Shown here: in pieces, positions 1-11,127 of the stretch
Layout: each line of letters begins with the position of its first letter
Position numbering within the stretch: the stretch's first letter is position 1
Assembly (NCBI GenBank): GCA_013368325.1
Contig: JAACJK010000110.1
Location: forward strand, 868,001 to 932,000
Direction: 5' to 3'
Length of the DNA stretch: 64,000 bases
Origin: Ephemerocybe angulata
Lineage: Eukaryota > Basidiomycota > Agaricomycetes > Agaricales > Psathyrellaceae
Program-made: the position numbers and the translations under genes
Notes under the pieces: model-generated
What the model was told of the DNA's origin: nothing
The model's input: only the letters and a program-made list of their open reading frames with translations
Databases searched by the model: none

Positions 1-1700
1 TCGTCACCGAACGGCATCCCTTCCTCCATTCACCGCGCATTCCCAAAAGTCCACCTCGTTGCCGGTTGGGTGGTGCGTCGGCCGTCGCCGATGCCGGGGC
101 CTGTGCGGGAGGTATGTGTCCGTCGTTGTCATCGTCGGTATCGAGAGGCATGTTGACATCGTTCTCGCGTAGCACATGGATCGGTAGAATTCTGCAACGG
201 AGGTGAGTTCGTGGTCATTCACCCTACGAGGGTGTTGCTGACTGACCGTTGTATCCAGAGCGTCGACGAGGGCGCCGTAGTCCTCCCATACACCACCTTC
301 TTCATCTCCGCCGTTCGCAAGGTTCGCTTGGAAGTCGAGTGCGGATCCGAGGTGCTCGTCGTCGTCACCACCGCCGTTGCCGTCAAGTAATTGAGTGGGG
401 GGCACAACGTGAGTATGCGAGTTCGTCGCGTCGGATTGGTGTGCTGATGGAGTCGGCAGGTCGTCGAGGGTGTCGAAAGGTGAGGGCTAGGCCGTCGTCG
501 TCAATGTCCCGGGGCTTGGATAACGTTGGTCGTGTCGTGCGGGGCACGGCCTGTGAAGAAAGGTAAGTCAAGTTTTACGAGTGCAAGCGACCACGGCGAC
601 TGACCTTTGCATCAGCAAGAACTCTGCCGCTGTCATCGTCGACGTCGGTGGTTGGGGGTCGAGCACGCCGAGCTCCTGGGTTAGCGCATAGCAAGTCATC
701 GGCGAGCGCTTTGGTGGGTGAAAGAAGAGGAGTGCGTGGGTGGGCCGTGGCGTTGGCAGGTTTCAGGAGCGTGTTGGGCCGTCGGATGATAAATGGTTTG
801 GATGGCGAGTTTGTCTGTGGACAGGTAAGTTTGGGTTTGCTAGTACCATAACAGATGGCTGACCATTGGAATTCGCTGACAGGGTCGTGTACTCTAGTTG
901 GACGCGTCCCAAATGCGACTTGAGGCTCGATTTCTTCTGGAGCGGTTGTCGCTCGCCGGCTTTCGCGTGCAGGAGTCGTCGTCGCGGGCTTGGGTTATCA
1001 GAAGGTCAGTTCGTCGCATGGTAGAGTTGTTGACTGTAACTGACGCATCTTGAAGCTTCCAAATCTCCGGGGCTTGGCCTATCGCAAGCCGAGGAGACAT
1101 GGGGCGAGTGATTTCGTGGTGCTGCGCGGCTGGGAAGAATCGTTATAGCTGCGTTAGAAGTCAAGGTGAGCAAGGAGTAGATCGAATAGAGCGAGCAATA
1201 CTGACCTCTGTACCCGCGTCGCCGTCCACAGATCTGTGTCCAACATTCGGAGTCTGCATTCTCCAGGCCTTTCAAAAGGGATTACAGACGGGCGTTGCGC
1301 ATATCCGAGTCCCTGGATTCGCGTGGTGAAGAGCTGGGGACATGTGAAGGCGGGGGGCAATCGCTCGATGGACGGGGAGCTTGTGGGTGCGAGAACCAGA
1401 TTGGGGTGAGGGGCAGGCGGCAGGGACGAGCAGCGGGAGCCAATCAGACCTCCTGGCGATGCTGCTTGAGGCGCAGGGGATGGGGGAGGGAAGCAAGACG
1501 CGTCGTCAACAGAGGACAACAGCGCGTGGGTGATCTAGCGACGCCTCGAATAGAGCTGCTAGCTGCCTGCGGAACTAGCCCTGACGTCAGACACATTCCA
1601 TGGACGACAACTGGGGACTCACTGTGTCGTGGCGCCGAGCTGCATTCATCCTCAGAACACAGCGATCAGGGTGCCCAATGAGGGCTTAGCGATATTCCCA
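1..1700 (+). other. X locus, copy A (left part outside window): intron-rich GTC-rich sequence of unknown nature
   Basis: This stretch matches 9400-10970 closely and recurs more loosely upstream of every MET1-like copy. It contains consecutive intron-like segments with good donor, branch and acceptor signals: 112-172, 203-258, 409-459 and 563-615. Each is 51-61 nt, most with a CTGAC-type branch site. The segment 259-408 can be read as a peptide beginning SVDEGAVVLPY that ends at a TAA; copy B reads through at the same place (SIDEGAAILSC). Either a small spliced coding gene that is decaying here, or a spliced non-coding transcript, would fit. I recognise no domain. Its 3' end runs into the MET1 A promoter. 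Confidence 0.45.
1582..1589. promoter_or_regulatory. Perfect CRE palindrome upstream of MET1 A
   Basis: The sequence TGACGTCA lies about 260 bp before the MET1 A start. The same octamer sits at the equivalent place in unit B (10845-10852) within a well conserved block. ATF/CREB-type bZIP factors bind this palindrome in fungi, so it is a candidate site. Actual binding is inference. Confidence 0.4.
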
Positions 1701-1713
1701 GGATAATAATTAG

Positions 1714-1728
1714 TAATTGAAGCGCCGC
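1714..1728 (+). promoter_or_regulatory. Conserved element TAATTGAAGCGCCGC before MET1 A
   Basis: The motif TAATTGAAGCGCCGC lies about 115 bp upstream of the start codon. Versions of it occur in front of every MET1-like copy or remnant: 10988, 19109, 26879, 33512, 41660 and 48672. A related core (AATTAAGCGC) recurs in the NLR promoters. The regulator is unknown. Confidence 0.45.
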
Positions 1729-1844
1729 TGTGGCGAGTCACGACTGCGATTGCTAACGAGCACGACAGAACTTGCGCAGAGCCAACGCAAACGACTATCT
1801 TATAGTCGCCGGCATCGCAAAATGTCTCTCGAATTCACCCCACC

Positions 1845-3919
1845 ATGCTCGAATACCCGTCCCCAAGCAAGGGAGCCTCCTTGATTCTCGCCTTCCGACC
1901 TAGGAAGATCCTCATCATCGGTTCGGGCCCCCTCGCAGCCTCTCGCGCTTTCAGCGCCCTCGAAGCAGACTCGGAGGTCCACATTCTTGCTCAGGGTGGC
2001 CTAGAAGATGCCTGCGACGAGCTGAAATGGCGCGCATCGCAAGGCCAGGTAACGTTGTCCAACTGGACAGCGCTTATTCCATCCGCCTCCACCTCTGCTG
2101 GAAACCCGGACGAGATGGCAGGCCTCGAAAAGTTCCTGGACGACACCCCAGGTATCTCTCTTGCCTGCATTACCGACACTGCGGTGCGGCCCCACCGAAG
2201 AAGCAGGGAGTCCTGCGAGCGGGTTTATCGGACTCTCAAGGCCCGAAATATCCAAGTCAATTCGACTGACGTTCCCGAACTCTGCGACTTCACATTCACA
2301 TCGACACACAGGGTTGCGGAGTCGGCGCTGCAGATAGGCGTGACCACGAATGGGCAGGGGTGCCGGCTGTCCTCGAGACTCCGCAGGGACATCATCTCGA
2401 AGCTCCCTCCCACAACCGCCGCCGCGGTTCGCAACGTCGGGCAGCTACGTTCGCTCGCGAAGGAAAAGGGACGTCGCAGCTGCGAGGGGGGGAGGATGAC
2501 GGGCATGACCAGGCTGAAGGGGTCTCCGTCTCCACCCGCAACCACCCCCCTTCGGAAACCAAACCCGAAAGCATCGACATTCCCGAGTACTGTGGCTCTG
2601 CCTCAACACAGTCGGTCCCGCAAATTGGTATCGCTGCGAGCGGACAGGAGTCGGGGCTGCCCACCACGATCGCCTCTGCCGTCCGCAACGTCGGCCCGCA
2701 GGTATCCCAGGACTTGGACGACGATGGGCACGACGAGATCGAAGAAGATTCCGCCGTCTCCACCCCCAACCGCCCCGTCCCCACACGCTCCCCCACCGAA
2801 ACCGAAACCGAAAGCACGCGGCGGCGCATGAAGTGGGTCGCCCAGGTCAGCGAGTACTGGCCGCTGTCCAAGCTCGCCTCCCTCTCCCCAGACGACATGA
2901 CCGCCCTCCTCGAAGGCCGCGTCCCAGAAACACCCCTCACCCAGTCCCTCATGTCACTCGCCCTCCCACCGACTCCAGCGCACAACCTCCCCAACAGCAA
3001 GCGCGGCCGGATATTCCTCGTCGGGAGTGGCCCGGGGCACCCGTCGCTCCTCACGCAGGCAACGCACACCGTCCTCACGCGCCTCGCGGACCTCGTGCTC
3101 TCCGACAAACTCGTCCCCGACGCCGTCCTCGCGCTCATCCCCAAGTCCGTCGAGATCCGGATAGCGAAAAAGTTCCCCGGCAACGCAGAAGGCGCGCAGA
3201 TGGAAATGATGGAGGCAGCCATCGAAGCCGCCAACCGTGGTCTCACCGTCGTCCGCGTACGTCTCTCTTTTCTACTATTTCTCACTTAACTAACTTGTTC
3301 ACAGCTCAAACAAGGCGACCCTGTGGTGTACGGCCGCGCCGGCGAAGAAGTCCTCTACTTCCGCGCCCACGGACTCGAGCCGCTCGTCATCCCCGGCGTC
3401 TCCTCCGCGCTCGCCGCGCCCACCTTCGCCAACATCCCCGTCACCCAGCGCGGCGCCGCCGAGTCCTTCACCGTCTGCACGGGCGTCGGGCGGCGCGGCA
3501 AAGAGATCACACTCCCCGCGTACGAGCGCGCGCGCACCCTCGTCATCCTCATGGGCGTCGCGCGGCTCGCGCAGGTCGTCGACGCGCTTGTCGCTTCCGA
3601 TGCGGGCGCGCGGAGGCAGGGCGCTGCGTACCCCGGCCACACGCCTGTGGCGATCATTGAGCGGGCGTCGATGCCGGATCAGAGGGTGGTGACGTCGACG
3701 CTGAGGGATGTTGTGCAGGCGCTGGAGAGCAGTGGGGAGCAGAGGCCGCCGGGGATGATTGTCGTTGGGTGGTCGGTGTTGTGTTTGTATGGGAAAGGGG
3801 ATACGGGGGTGTTGGAGGAGGGCGCGGAGAAGGGGGATGAGGGGAGGGTGGAGCGGTGGCTGGCGGGTGGGAGGTGGAGGGTCGAGGAGGGGGTCGATCC
3901 GAGTTGGGGCTTGTTGTAG
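1845..3919 (+). CDS. MET1: Siroheme synthase, MET1-type bifunctional protein (copy A, best candidate for the working gene)
   Basis: The product would methylate uroporphyrinogen III with S-adenosylmethionine to precorrin-2, then oxidise it and insert iron to give siroheme, the cofactor of sulfite reductase. The N-terminal Rossmann part has G-S-G-P-L-A at residues 26-31. The C-terminal methyltransferase shows VGSGPGHPSLLT, GDPVVYGRAGEE, VIPGVSSA and TLVILMGV. An intron at 3257-3304 is supported by copy B. The linker holds an imperfect internal duplication (about 2320-2470 against 2610-2710) and the frame changes there. Removing 2628-2710 as an intron (GTATCG donor, CAG acceptor, phase 0) restores one frame: join(1845..2627, 2711..3256, 3305..3919), 647 aa. 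Otherwise an indel near the G-run at 2486 breaks the gene. The ATG at 1845 is chosen because it directly precedes the conserved Rossmann strand; the ATG at 1822 is out of frame. Confidence 0.75.
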
Positions 3920-4345
3920 CTGGGGGTGGGCGAGTCGGGACTTGTGTCTAACTTGGTGTCCTCGTCCACGGTGGCTGTGCTCGTAGAGCGAACTTTCAGC
4001 AAAATCTCATAGGTCCATTTTCCCACACCCTCTTTCATCGTGGCCCCGACGAGCAGAGGGACGCCATAGCATCCCCCTGTCGCCGGAGCCGTGAAAGAGC
4101 TATCTATGACAAGTACGCTACGCACGGAATGAGGGGGCGAGAACAAACAATACAGGAGCAGCATGACAACAACAGAGGAGCAGCATAACGAGGGCGCACG
4201 GCAAGATACACTACGGGGGAGAGGAGCAGCATAACGAGGAACTGGTTGGCCCTTCTGTTTCCTGCCTGTATATATACCCTCCTGGAGGCTCTCTACACGT
4301 GACTGTGCCATTCAACAAACAAACCCACTGCCAAGGCTATTCTGT
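3920..4345 (+). promoter_or_regulatory. Intergenic region with a TATA box and short direct repeats
   Basis: This region holds the MET1 A 3' flank and then a probable plus-strand promoter. A TATATATA stretch lies near 4266-4275, with an adenine-rich leader and an ATG at 4346. A direct repeat of about 18 bp (GAGGAGCAGCATAACGAGG) occurs near 4172 and 4219. I see no gene on the minus strand. Confidence 0.35.
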
Positions 4346-6323
4346 ATGTTCGCTTCCGTTGACACACCTGCATGTTCGCTTCCGTTGAAACGCCTTGGCT
4401 ATCTCGTAAGTTATCTCCCTCTCTCTGCCTCCACCTCCTTGGCCCTCCTCCCTTGCCTCTCTAAATTATTCTACACCATGCAAGTGCCAGTTGCCCAGTG
4501 TACAGTAATTTAGTGCAGCAGAGGGACGGAGGCACCCAACTGACCTTACATTTCTGGTAGCAGTCCCTGCCGTTACATCCTTCTCGGTTCCGTTCTCGCT
4601 TTCAGCTCCATCTTAGTGACGTCCAATCTCGGTTCCAAGTCTTCGCTTTGCTGAGCTCATGCTTACCCTCCCCTCCATAGGATCCATAAGTCCGACTTCA
4701 TGGGTGTTTGCAGCAAGTGTTCAGCATTCAGTAGGGGATTGAGAATTCGTTCCAACTTCTAGTCCGTAGTCTTATCTCAAGATAGAGCTGGAGAAGAATG
4801 ATTATGGCATCTCGTTATAGAATAGATGGCCCAATACAATTTAGCTTTACTTCTTTTGCGGCAGAAGTGCCTTGCTCGGTTTAGCCGTCCGTCCACGTTC
4901 CAGCCTCACGGACTTTGCGGTTCCCGTTCTGGTTCCGCTTGGCGGACTCTGTTTCGGGTGGTGGCCTCGTCACACCTTCGTCTTCTACTATCCCCACGAC
5001 GTACTCCCACAACTACCCATTCAGCTCAGCCATGGTACGTATTGGCACCCCGCTCGCGGGATTCATTTCTGTTGCTGTATCGTGAATTCATGACCGGGAA
5101 ACTCTACGGTGCGTGATGCATTATTCCTCCTGCATCGCTGACAGACTACCAGCAGACCTCGCTATACGCTCAACATATCCGAGCTAAACTCGACGACACC
5201 CCGCTCGCGGGAACGCGTTCTATCGTGATTTTGCCGTTTCTGGACGTTTCACAAACAAGGTACGTTCCCTACGCTTCCTCCATCCGCCTCGAACTTTAAA
5301 TCACTTGCATAGCTAGCACAGCATCCTGAAGACGTCGCCCCACCTCGCTGAAGCCACCTCGCTCGCCGGAAGAATTTCCATTGCTACTTCGCCATCTTGG
5401 GTGGCGGCAGGTGCTAGTCCTCGGCTTCGTTCCATGGTGCACCCGCTTACCTGTACATTCTCTAGCACCCCAGACCTCCAGTCCTCAAACACGACTTGTA
5501 CATTGACACGACCTCCCCATTTATCAGAATACACCAAGTCTTGCTCGCCGGAAGAATTTCCATCATTACTTTGTCATCCTGGGTGTATCGTGTATTGACA
5601 GGTCCGACTTCTCACCTTGGCCTCACGATCCACGCTGACCTTAGATCCTTTCCAGCACCAGGGACGTAATATCCATCTGTGGACTGACTGACCATACACC
5701 CACCGATTGCCGGAACAAATTATATCGTGACTTCATATCCCATTGGTAAGTCAGAGCTGTTTTTTTATCTTTTACTTCGCTGACGTTCAGTGACCTTCCG
5801 TAGCATTGCCCCATTGGCCTTACGGCGTACGCTGGCCTTCGCCCCGCTCGCGGGAAAGATTTCTGTTGCGACTTCGTCATCCCACATGGCGTCGCAGGTG
5901 TGCTCTTCTCTCCGGCTCGTCCTTTGCCTGTCACTCACAGCATCCTTCAGATTTAAGCTTTTAGAGGGTAGACATACCGCCGGTACGTTATTTTCTCTTC
6001 AAACACGTCTTAAGCGCCCTGACGCTGTCACCCAGATACTTACTCGGATCGCAACTCGCGGTCGCGGCGCTTACACCGTCGGTACGTCATGCTCTCATCT
6101 TACCCTACCCCAGGTAATCGTAATTCGCTCACCAAAGGAACTCTCATACAGACTTCGTCAAGCACGCGCGCGTATTCCGTCAGCTCCAACCCTTGGTGGC
6201 CCAAATTCCGAGACGGACGCGACCCATGGCCCGAGCATTGACACGCCAAGCTCGCAGCAAGCCGTGCCTTGGTGGTTCATTTTAAGGCTCATAGACTCCG
6301 AGGCGAGATTGGGAACCGAATAG
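4346..6323 (+). other. Intron-rich locus with a repeated LAG-I-S module (gene or gene relic)
   Basis: A first exon at 4346-4405 reads M-F-A-S-V-D-T-P and ends at a strong donor, GTAAGTTATC. Downstream, a short block recurs at about 5047, 5199, 5357, 5541, 5704 and 5842, spaced 138-184 bp. Its core is CCGCTCGCGGGAA or CTCGCCGGAAGAA, followed by an ATTTC-TGTTGC-like stretch. In one frame several blocks read (P/S)LAG-x-IS(I/V)ATS. Intron-like segments lie between blocks, for example one starting GTACGTTCCC at 5259 and another at about 5746-5790. No continuous exon chain could be confirmed, and stop codons interrupt some blocks. It may be a repeat-containing spliced gene, a decayed one, or a non-coding transcript. 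No known domain was recognised. Confidence 0.35.
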
Positions 6324-8400
6324 ATAGACGAGGACTGATGTATGTACATGATCCGCAGGCACGCTTGGAGCGCGCACCGATCCCGATTAGTGCGCGAGCC
6401 CAATTTGGGCGCCTATTTCGCCAGACGTGGCTGTGTGAATTGTCGGATGGACATTCGGCCACGAACAGATGCGGAGGCGTTGGACTAGAGTCAGGAGAGC
6501 TATAATTACGGGGCCAAATCGCGTACGCATGCACGTACGCACCGTCAGGTGCCAGTGTAACGGGATACACCACCATAAGCCCGTAGCCGTTGAGGGGAAT
6601 CGCTGATTCAATAGTTACGGACGTACTTGAACTAGTCTATACCAGACATAGAACTTTTTTAGCTCAATAAAAAACATAATATACCCACTTTCTGCTTATC
6701 TTGTGTCTGAAGACACTGTCAGTTTCCTCAAGAGTTAGACAGTTGCACCGGGTGATGTCAAGTTTGTCTATGTGACGACGGGGGTTCCCTTCACTCGGGG
6801 ATCCATATGGTCGACCGAGTGCCGTGGCCCATTTCTCCAGACTATGATGCTGTAAGTTCTCAAAATAGACGGGAACCTGCCACAGCGGAAATATCGGGCC
6901 TCGGTCATTCACAGTGGCGTTCTTGCAGGACTTACTTCTACTGCCTAATCTCCCGGCTCGCCTCCTCGATGTATGCGCTCCGTACACCCATGCATTGCAG
7001 AGAAAGAGTTATAAGCTCTATTTTAGTCCATCCTATTGCAGGTCTCAGAGAGAGCTTGCGTCGAATTGGCCCAATCGTCTCACACCACGATGGGAGCGGG
7101 CGTGAGCACGTCTAAACTCTTGTGCTTCAACCCCGAATCGTAACTTCTCATATGTCTGGGTGTAATCAGGAATGTACGTACGTACGTATCTCGCTTCCGT
7201 ATGCCAAGTCCAAGCCTATAGTTATGACACCCGGCGGTGAACCTTTGGAAATCCGAAGTTGAACCAGGCAATGGTTCAAAGAAACAGGTTTACTGTGCAA
7301 ACACATTCGAGAGCATTTGAAGTGGCAGGGCTATTTAAAGTGTATTTGAGACACTGAATTATGCGTGGGAAACAATATTCTCCACGCCAAGTCACGGAAT
7401 TCTCGCCAAACGAACACAGGATCTGCAAAACGGCGCGTGAGCGCTTAATGATGGTTGGGCGCTTATTGCTCAAAACACGCACCACATCGCGATCCCGTGC
7501 CAGATCGACCTGAAAAACTCATACTACCCCTTTTCAGACTTTTGTGTATGATTTATAGCCCTCCGCACTTCCGATCCTCCTCTCCAAGAGTCGAGACAAC
7601 ACACCCCAAGCATTGCATCTCAAGGCTCCGTGTCCTTCTCTCCATTCCCCACTTCCGCCAAACGAACGCTTCGCGTGCTCAGAATAGACTTCGTGGGTGC
7701 CGAGTTATGGATGACAGGCATCCTCGGGAGCGAGGATGAAATTTGCGCGAAGCTATGGTGAGCTCGGCAGGGAATTGCAAGAACACGGGTGAATGTATGT
7801 GGTTTACGGCGCATATGCAATCGTTCCGCGTCGTTTCGTGGCTTGGAAGGCTTGGAGAGGGTTGGGTATGTCTTGGCGCGCTATTTGGAGAGAGGTTGCG
7901 TCAGAATTTTGGAGACTATGGTGACAGGGATTTCTGGTGTTGCGCGCTCTTCGTCGAGATCTGGACTTGCGCGCAAATACGTCGACACCTCTAGACATAC
8001 ATATTATGTACTTGCGGCATGGATGTAGCCATTTGTATGAGCACATTACATCGTACCAGCTACCAACCCGTCACCTCGCTGTCTGGCAGTCCAAGGATCG
8101 AAACAGCTCCAAGACGACAATCCTCCCACTCCCCGTCCTCCCTTCTCCGCATGTTCGCACCCGTACGACACACGGGACATCCATTCGGCTCCGGATAGCC
8201 TTGGCATGCTCAAATATGCACCTCCTTGACAGATCTTCGCACTCTAGCGCGGTTGCGTAGGCATTGGATTGAGCCTTGGTACGGAATAACGCGCGCAATG
8301 CGAGATAAGTGCAAAAAAGAATCTATTCATAGTTCCTCGGGCGTACGTAGTTTACATGTTCGTACGTATGGTGGAGGCGGAGATCGTGGTCAATCCGCCG
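6324..8400. other. About 2 kb without a recognisable gene
   Basis: Only short unrelated open frames are present, with no recognisable domain or consistent splice structure. A tandem CGTACGTACGTACGTAT-like stretch lies near 7173. This segment shows no resemblance to the repeat units on either side and interrupts the array after unit A. Confidence 0.4.
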
Positions 8401-10975
8401 AGGGTCTAGATTCGGATGGAGGGAGGAGAGTATAAGATGTGGGACGGACCGAGACTATTCAGCATCCCCTTCCTCCTTGCCTTTCCTTCACTTCCCATAC
8501 CCTCTTGCTTTTTCCGGCCCTCTTCTCCATCTCTCCCATACATACCGCGCCACTCGTCATCCTCTACGGCTCGCCCTCGTCGTCGTTGCTCACAGCGAGC
8601 TCCCCATCCCCAAGTAAGTCTTCCCATCGTCGAAACCTGCTCGCCCGCTGATCTTCGCTTTCCCCCCATTCTGCATCCCCCGCCACACCACACCACACCC
8701 CACTCATCACCCTCTCCGTCGCCGTCGTCGCCGTCGTCGTCGTGGCCACACGCAGCTCACTCCCATCGTAAGTCCTTCCTCATCGTCGCACGCGGCTGCT
8801 CGCTCATCACGACGTCACCTAGGTCTGCTCGCTTCTTCGGCTGCCCTCCCGCATATAAGCCAGGGACCCTTCGGTTGCCTTACTCATCACCCTCCCTCTC
8901 TTTCCGCCCCGTCACCGTCCTCCCTTGCCCACGGTGCTTGCTCATCGTCGTTGATGGTCCGTCGTCGATGTCTTCAGTAGAGGTGGGCATATCACTCGTC
9001 GTCGTCGTGGTCGTCTTCTGACTCGTCGCATCCGTCAGGCAGGTCCACCGTGATACTGGTATCTCGAACAAGGCCACGCCGACATGGCCATCCTCAACTC
9101 GTTGGTCAACGAGCAGCCAAGCCTCCGTAGTAGGCCGTAAGTGTGTGTACCAGGTATGTGCATCGTTGTCGTCGCCGTCGTCGATGTCGAGAGGCTTGCT
9201 GACGCCGTTCTTGCGTAGAGTGAGTCGTCGGGAGTCTGCATGGATAGATGAAGGTGAGTTCGTGGTCGTTCGGACTACGAGGGCGTTGCTGACTGACCGT
9301 TGCATTCGTAGCATCGACGAGGACGTCGGGGTCATCTCGTCCACCATGACGAACTCGTTGACTGGTGCATAGGAGGGAGTGCATGAGTGCGAGGCCGGCA
9401 CATCCTCAACTCCTTCGTCAACGAACGCCCTCCTTTCCTCCATTCACCGTCCACTCCGAAAAGTCCAACTCGTTGCCAGTCGGGCGGTGCGTCGGCCGTC
9501 GTCGATGCCGGGGCCAGTGCACGAGGTATGTGCACGTCGTTGTCGTCGTCGTCGGTATTGAGGGGCTTGCTGCTGATATCGTTCTCGTGTAGCACATGGA
9601 TCGGTGGAATTCTGCAACGGAGGTAAGTTCGTGGTCGTTCGCGCTACGAGGGCGTTGCTGACTGACCGTTGTATTCCCAGCATCGACGAGGGCGCCGCAA
9701 TCCTCTCATGCACCAACGCCTTCATCTCCGCTGTTCGCAAGATTCGCTTGGAAGTTGAGTGGGGATCTGAGGTGCTCGTCGTCGCCGCCGCCGCCGTTGC
9801 CGTCAAGGGATGGAGTGCGGGGAACAACGTGAGTATGCGAGTGCCTCGAGTCGGATTGGTGTGCTGATGGTGTCGGTAGATTGTCGAGGGTGTCTGGAGG
9901 TGTGGACTTAGGCCGTCGTCGTCGACGTCCCGGGCTTGGATAACGTCGGCTGTGTCGTGCCCCGCACGGTCTGTGACGAAAGGTAAGTCAAGTTTTACAT
10001 GTGTGGCGACAGGTGTCTGACCTTTTGCATCAGAAAGAACACGGTCGTACACCATCGCCTCCGTCGCTGTCCTCGTCGTTGTCGACGTCGAAGGCCAAGC
10101 ACATCAGAGTGCTTGGGGGCTAGCCCGTAGCAGGCCATCGTCGTAGGATCACAACGCGACTTGATGCTCTATTCTTCTGGGGCGGTTGCCGTAGCATTTC
10201 GCGGCCTGGAGGAGTCGTTCTTGCGGGATTGGGCTATTAGAAGGTCAGTTCATCGCTTGATAGAGTCGTCGATTGCAACTAACACACCTTGAAGCTTCTG
10301 CGTGTCCGGGGCTTGACTGAAGACGGTCTTCTCACATCGATGAGTTCTGAAGCCAGCGGATTCGTCTCACTAGGCGACTGGGAAGCGTCGCTATCGCACA
10401 AGGTGAGCAATAACGAAACCAAAAGGTGTAAGCAATACTGACCACTGTATTCGCGTCGCCGTTCCCAGATCCACCTACAAACGCTTGGATTGAAATTCTG
10501 CGTTCTCGAGGCCCTTCAAAAGCCGTGGCGGGCGGGCGTTGCGCGTCTGCAAGTCCCTGAATTCGCGTGTGAGGAGCTCGGGACAGGTGAAGGCGGGGGC
10601 CAATCGCTCGATGGACGTGGAGCTTGTGGGTGCGAGAAGCGAATTGTGTTGGGGGCACGGGGCAGGGACGAGCAGCGGGAGCCAATCAGAGCTCCTGGCG
10701 ATGGTGCTTCGAGGCGCAGGGGATGGGGTAAGGAAGCAAGACGCGTCGGTGTAAACAGAGGACAACAGTGCGTGGGTGATCCAGACACCGAGCCTTTCCT
10801 TCGACGACTCGAATAGCGCTGCTAGCTGCCTGAGGAACTAGATCTGACGTCAGACACATTCCACGGACGACAACGGCGTACTCACTGTGTGGTGGCCGAC
10901 GAGCTGCATTCCATCCTCAGAACACAGCGATCAGGGTGCCCAATGAGGGGCTTAGCAGTTATCTCATATTCGCAG
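8400..10975 (+). other. X locus, copy B (longest copy, first part duplicated)
   Basis: This is the most complete X copy. It begins with a pyrimidine-rich leader, then shows repeated GTAAGT/CTGAC/AG introns. The first module occurs twice, around 9110-9390 and 9480-9870. Introns in the second module are about 9526-9592 and 9623-9680, followed by a segment 9681-9828 that reads SIDEGAAILSC and continues without a stop to a GTGAGTATG donor. Identity with copy A is high from about 9400 on. Antisense frames are also open because of the CGT/GAC composition, so frame openness is weak evidence of coding. A CRE palindrome lies at 10845-10852. Confidence 0.45.
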
Positions 10976-11002
10976 GATAATAATTAGTAATTGAAGCGCC
11001 GC
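10845..11002 (+). promoter_or_regulatory. MET1 B promoter block: CRE palindrome and TAATTGAAGCGCCGC
   Basis: TGACGTCA (10845-10852) and TAATTGAAGCGCCGC (10988-11002) are kept at the same relative positions as in unit A. The surrounding block is nearly identical between A and B, consistent with recent duplication of the promoter together with the gene. Confidence 0.45.
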
Positions 11003-11127
11003 TGTGGCGAGTCACGACTGCGATTGCTAACGAGCACGACAGAACTTGCGCAGAGCCAACGCAAACGACTACCTTATAGTCGCCGGTACCGCAAAATGTC
11101 CAAACATACTCTCGAACCCACTCCACC

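Noticed and set aside
2392..3285. Long minus-strand open frame opposite MET1 A (also 11476-12315 opposite copy B)
   Set aside because: It is a GC-rich shadow of the methyltransferase coding frame, with no domain or promoter.
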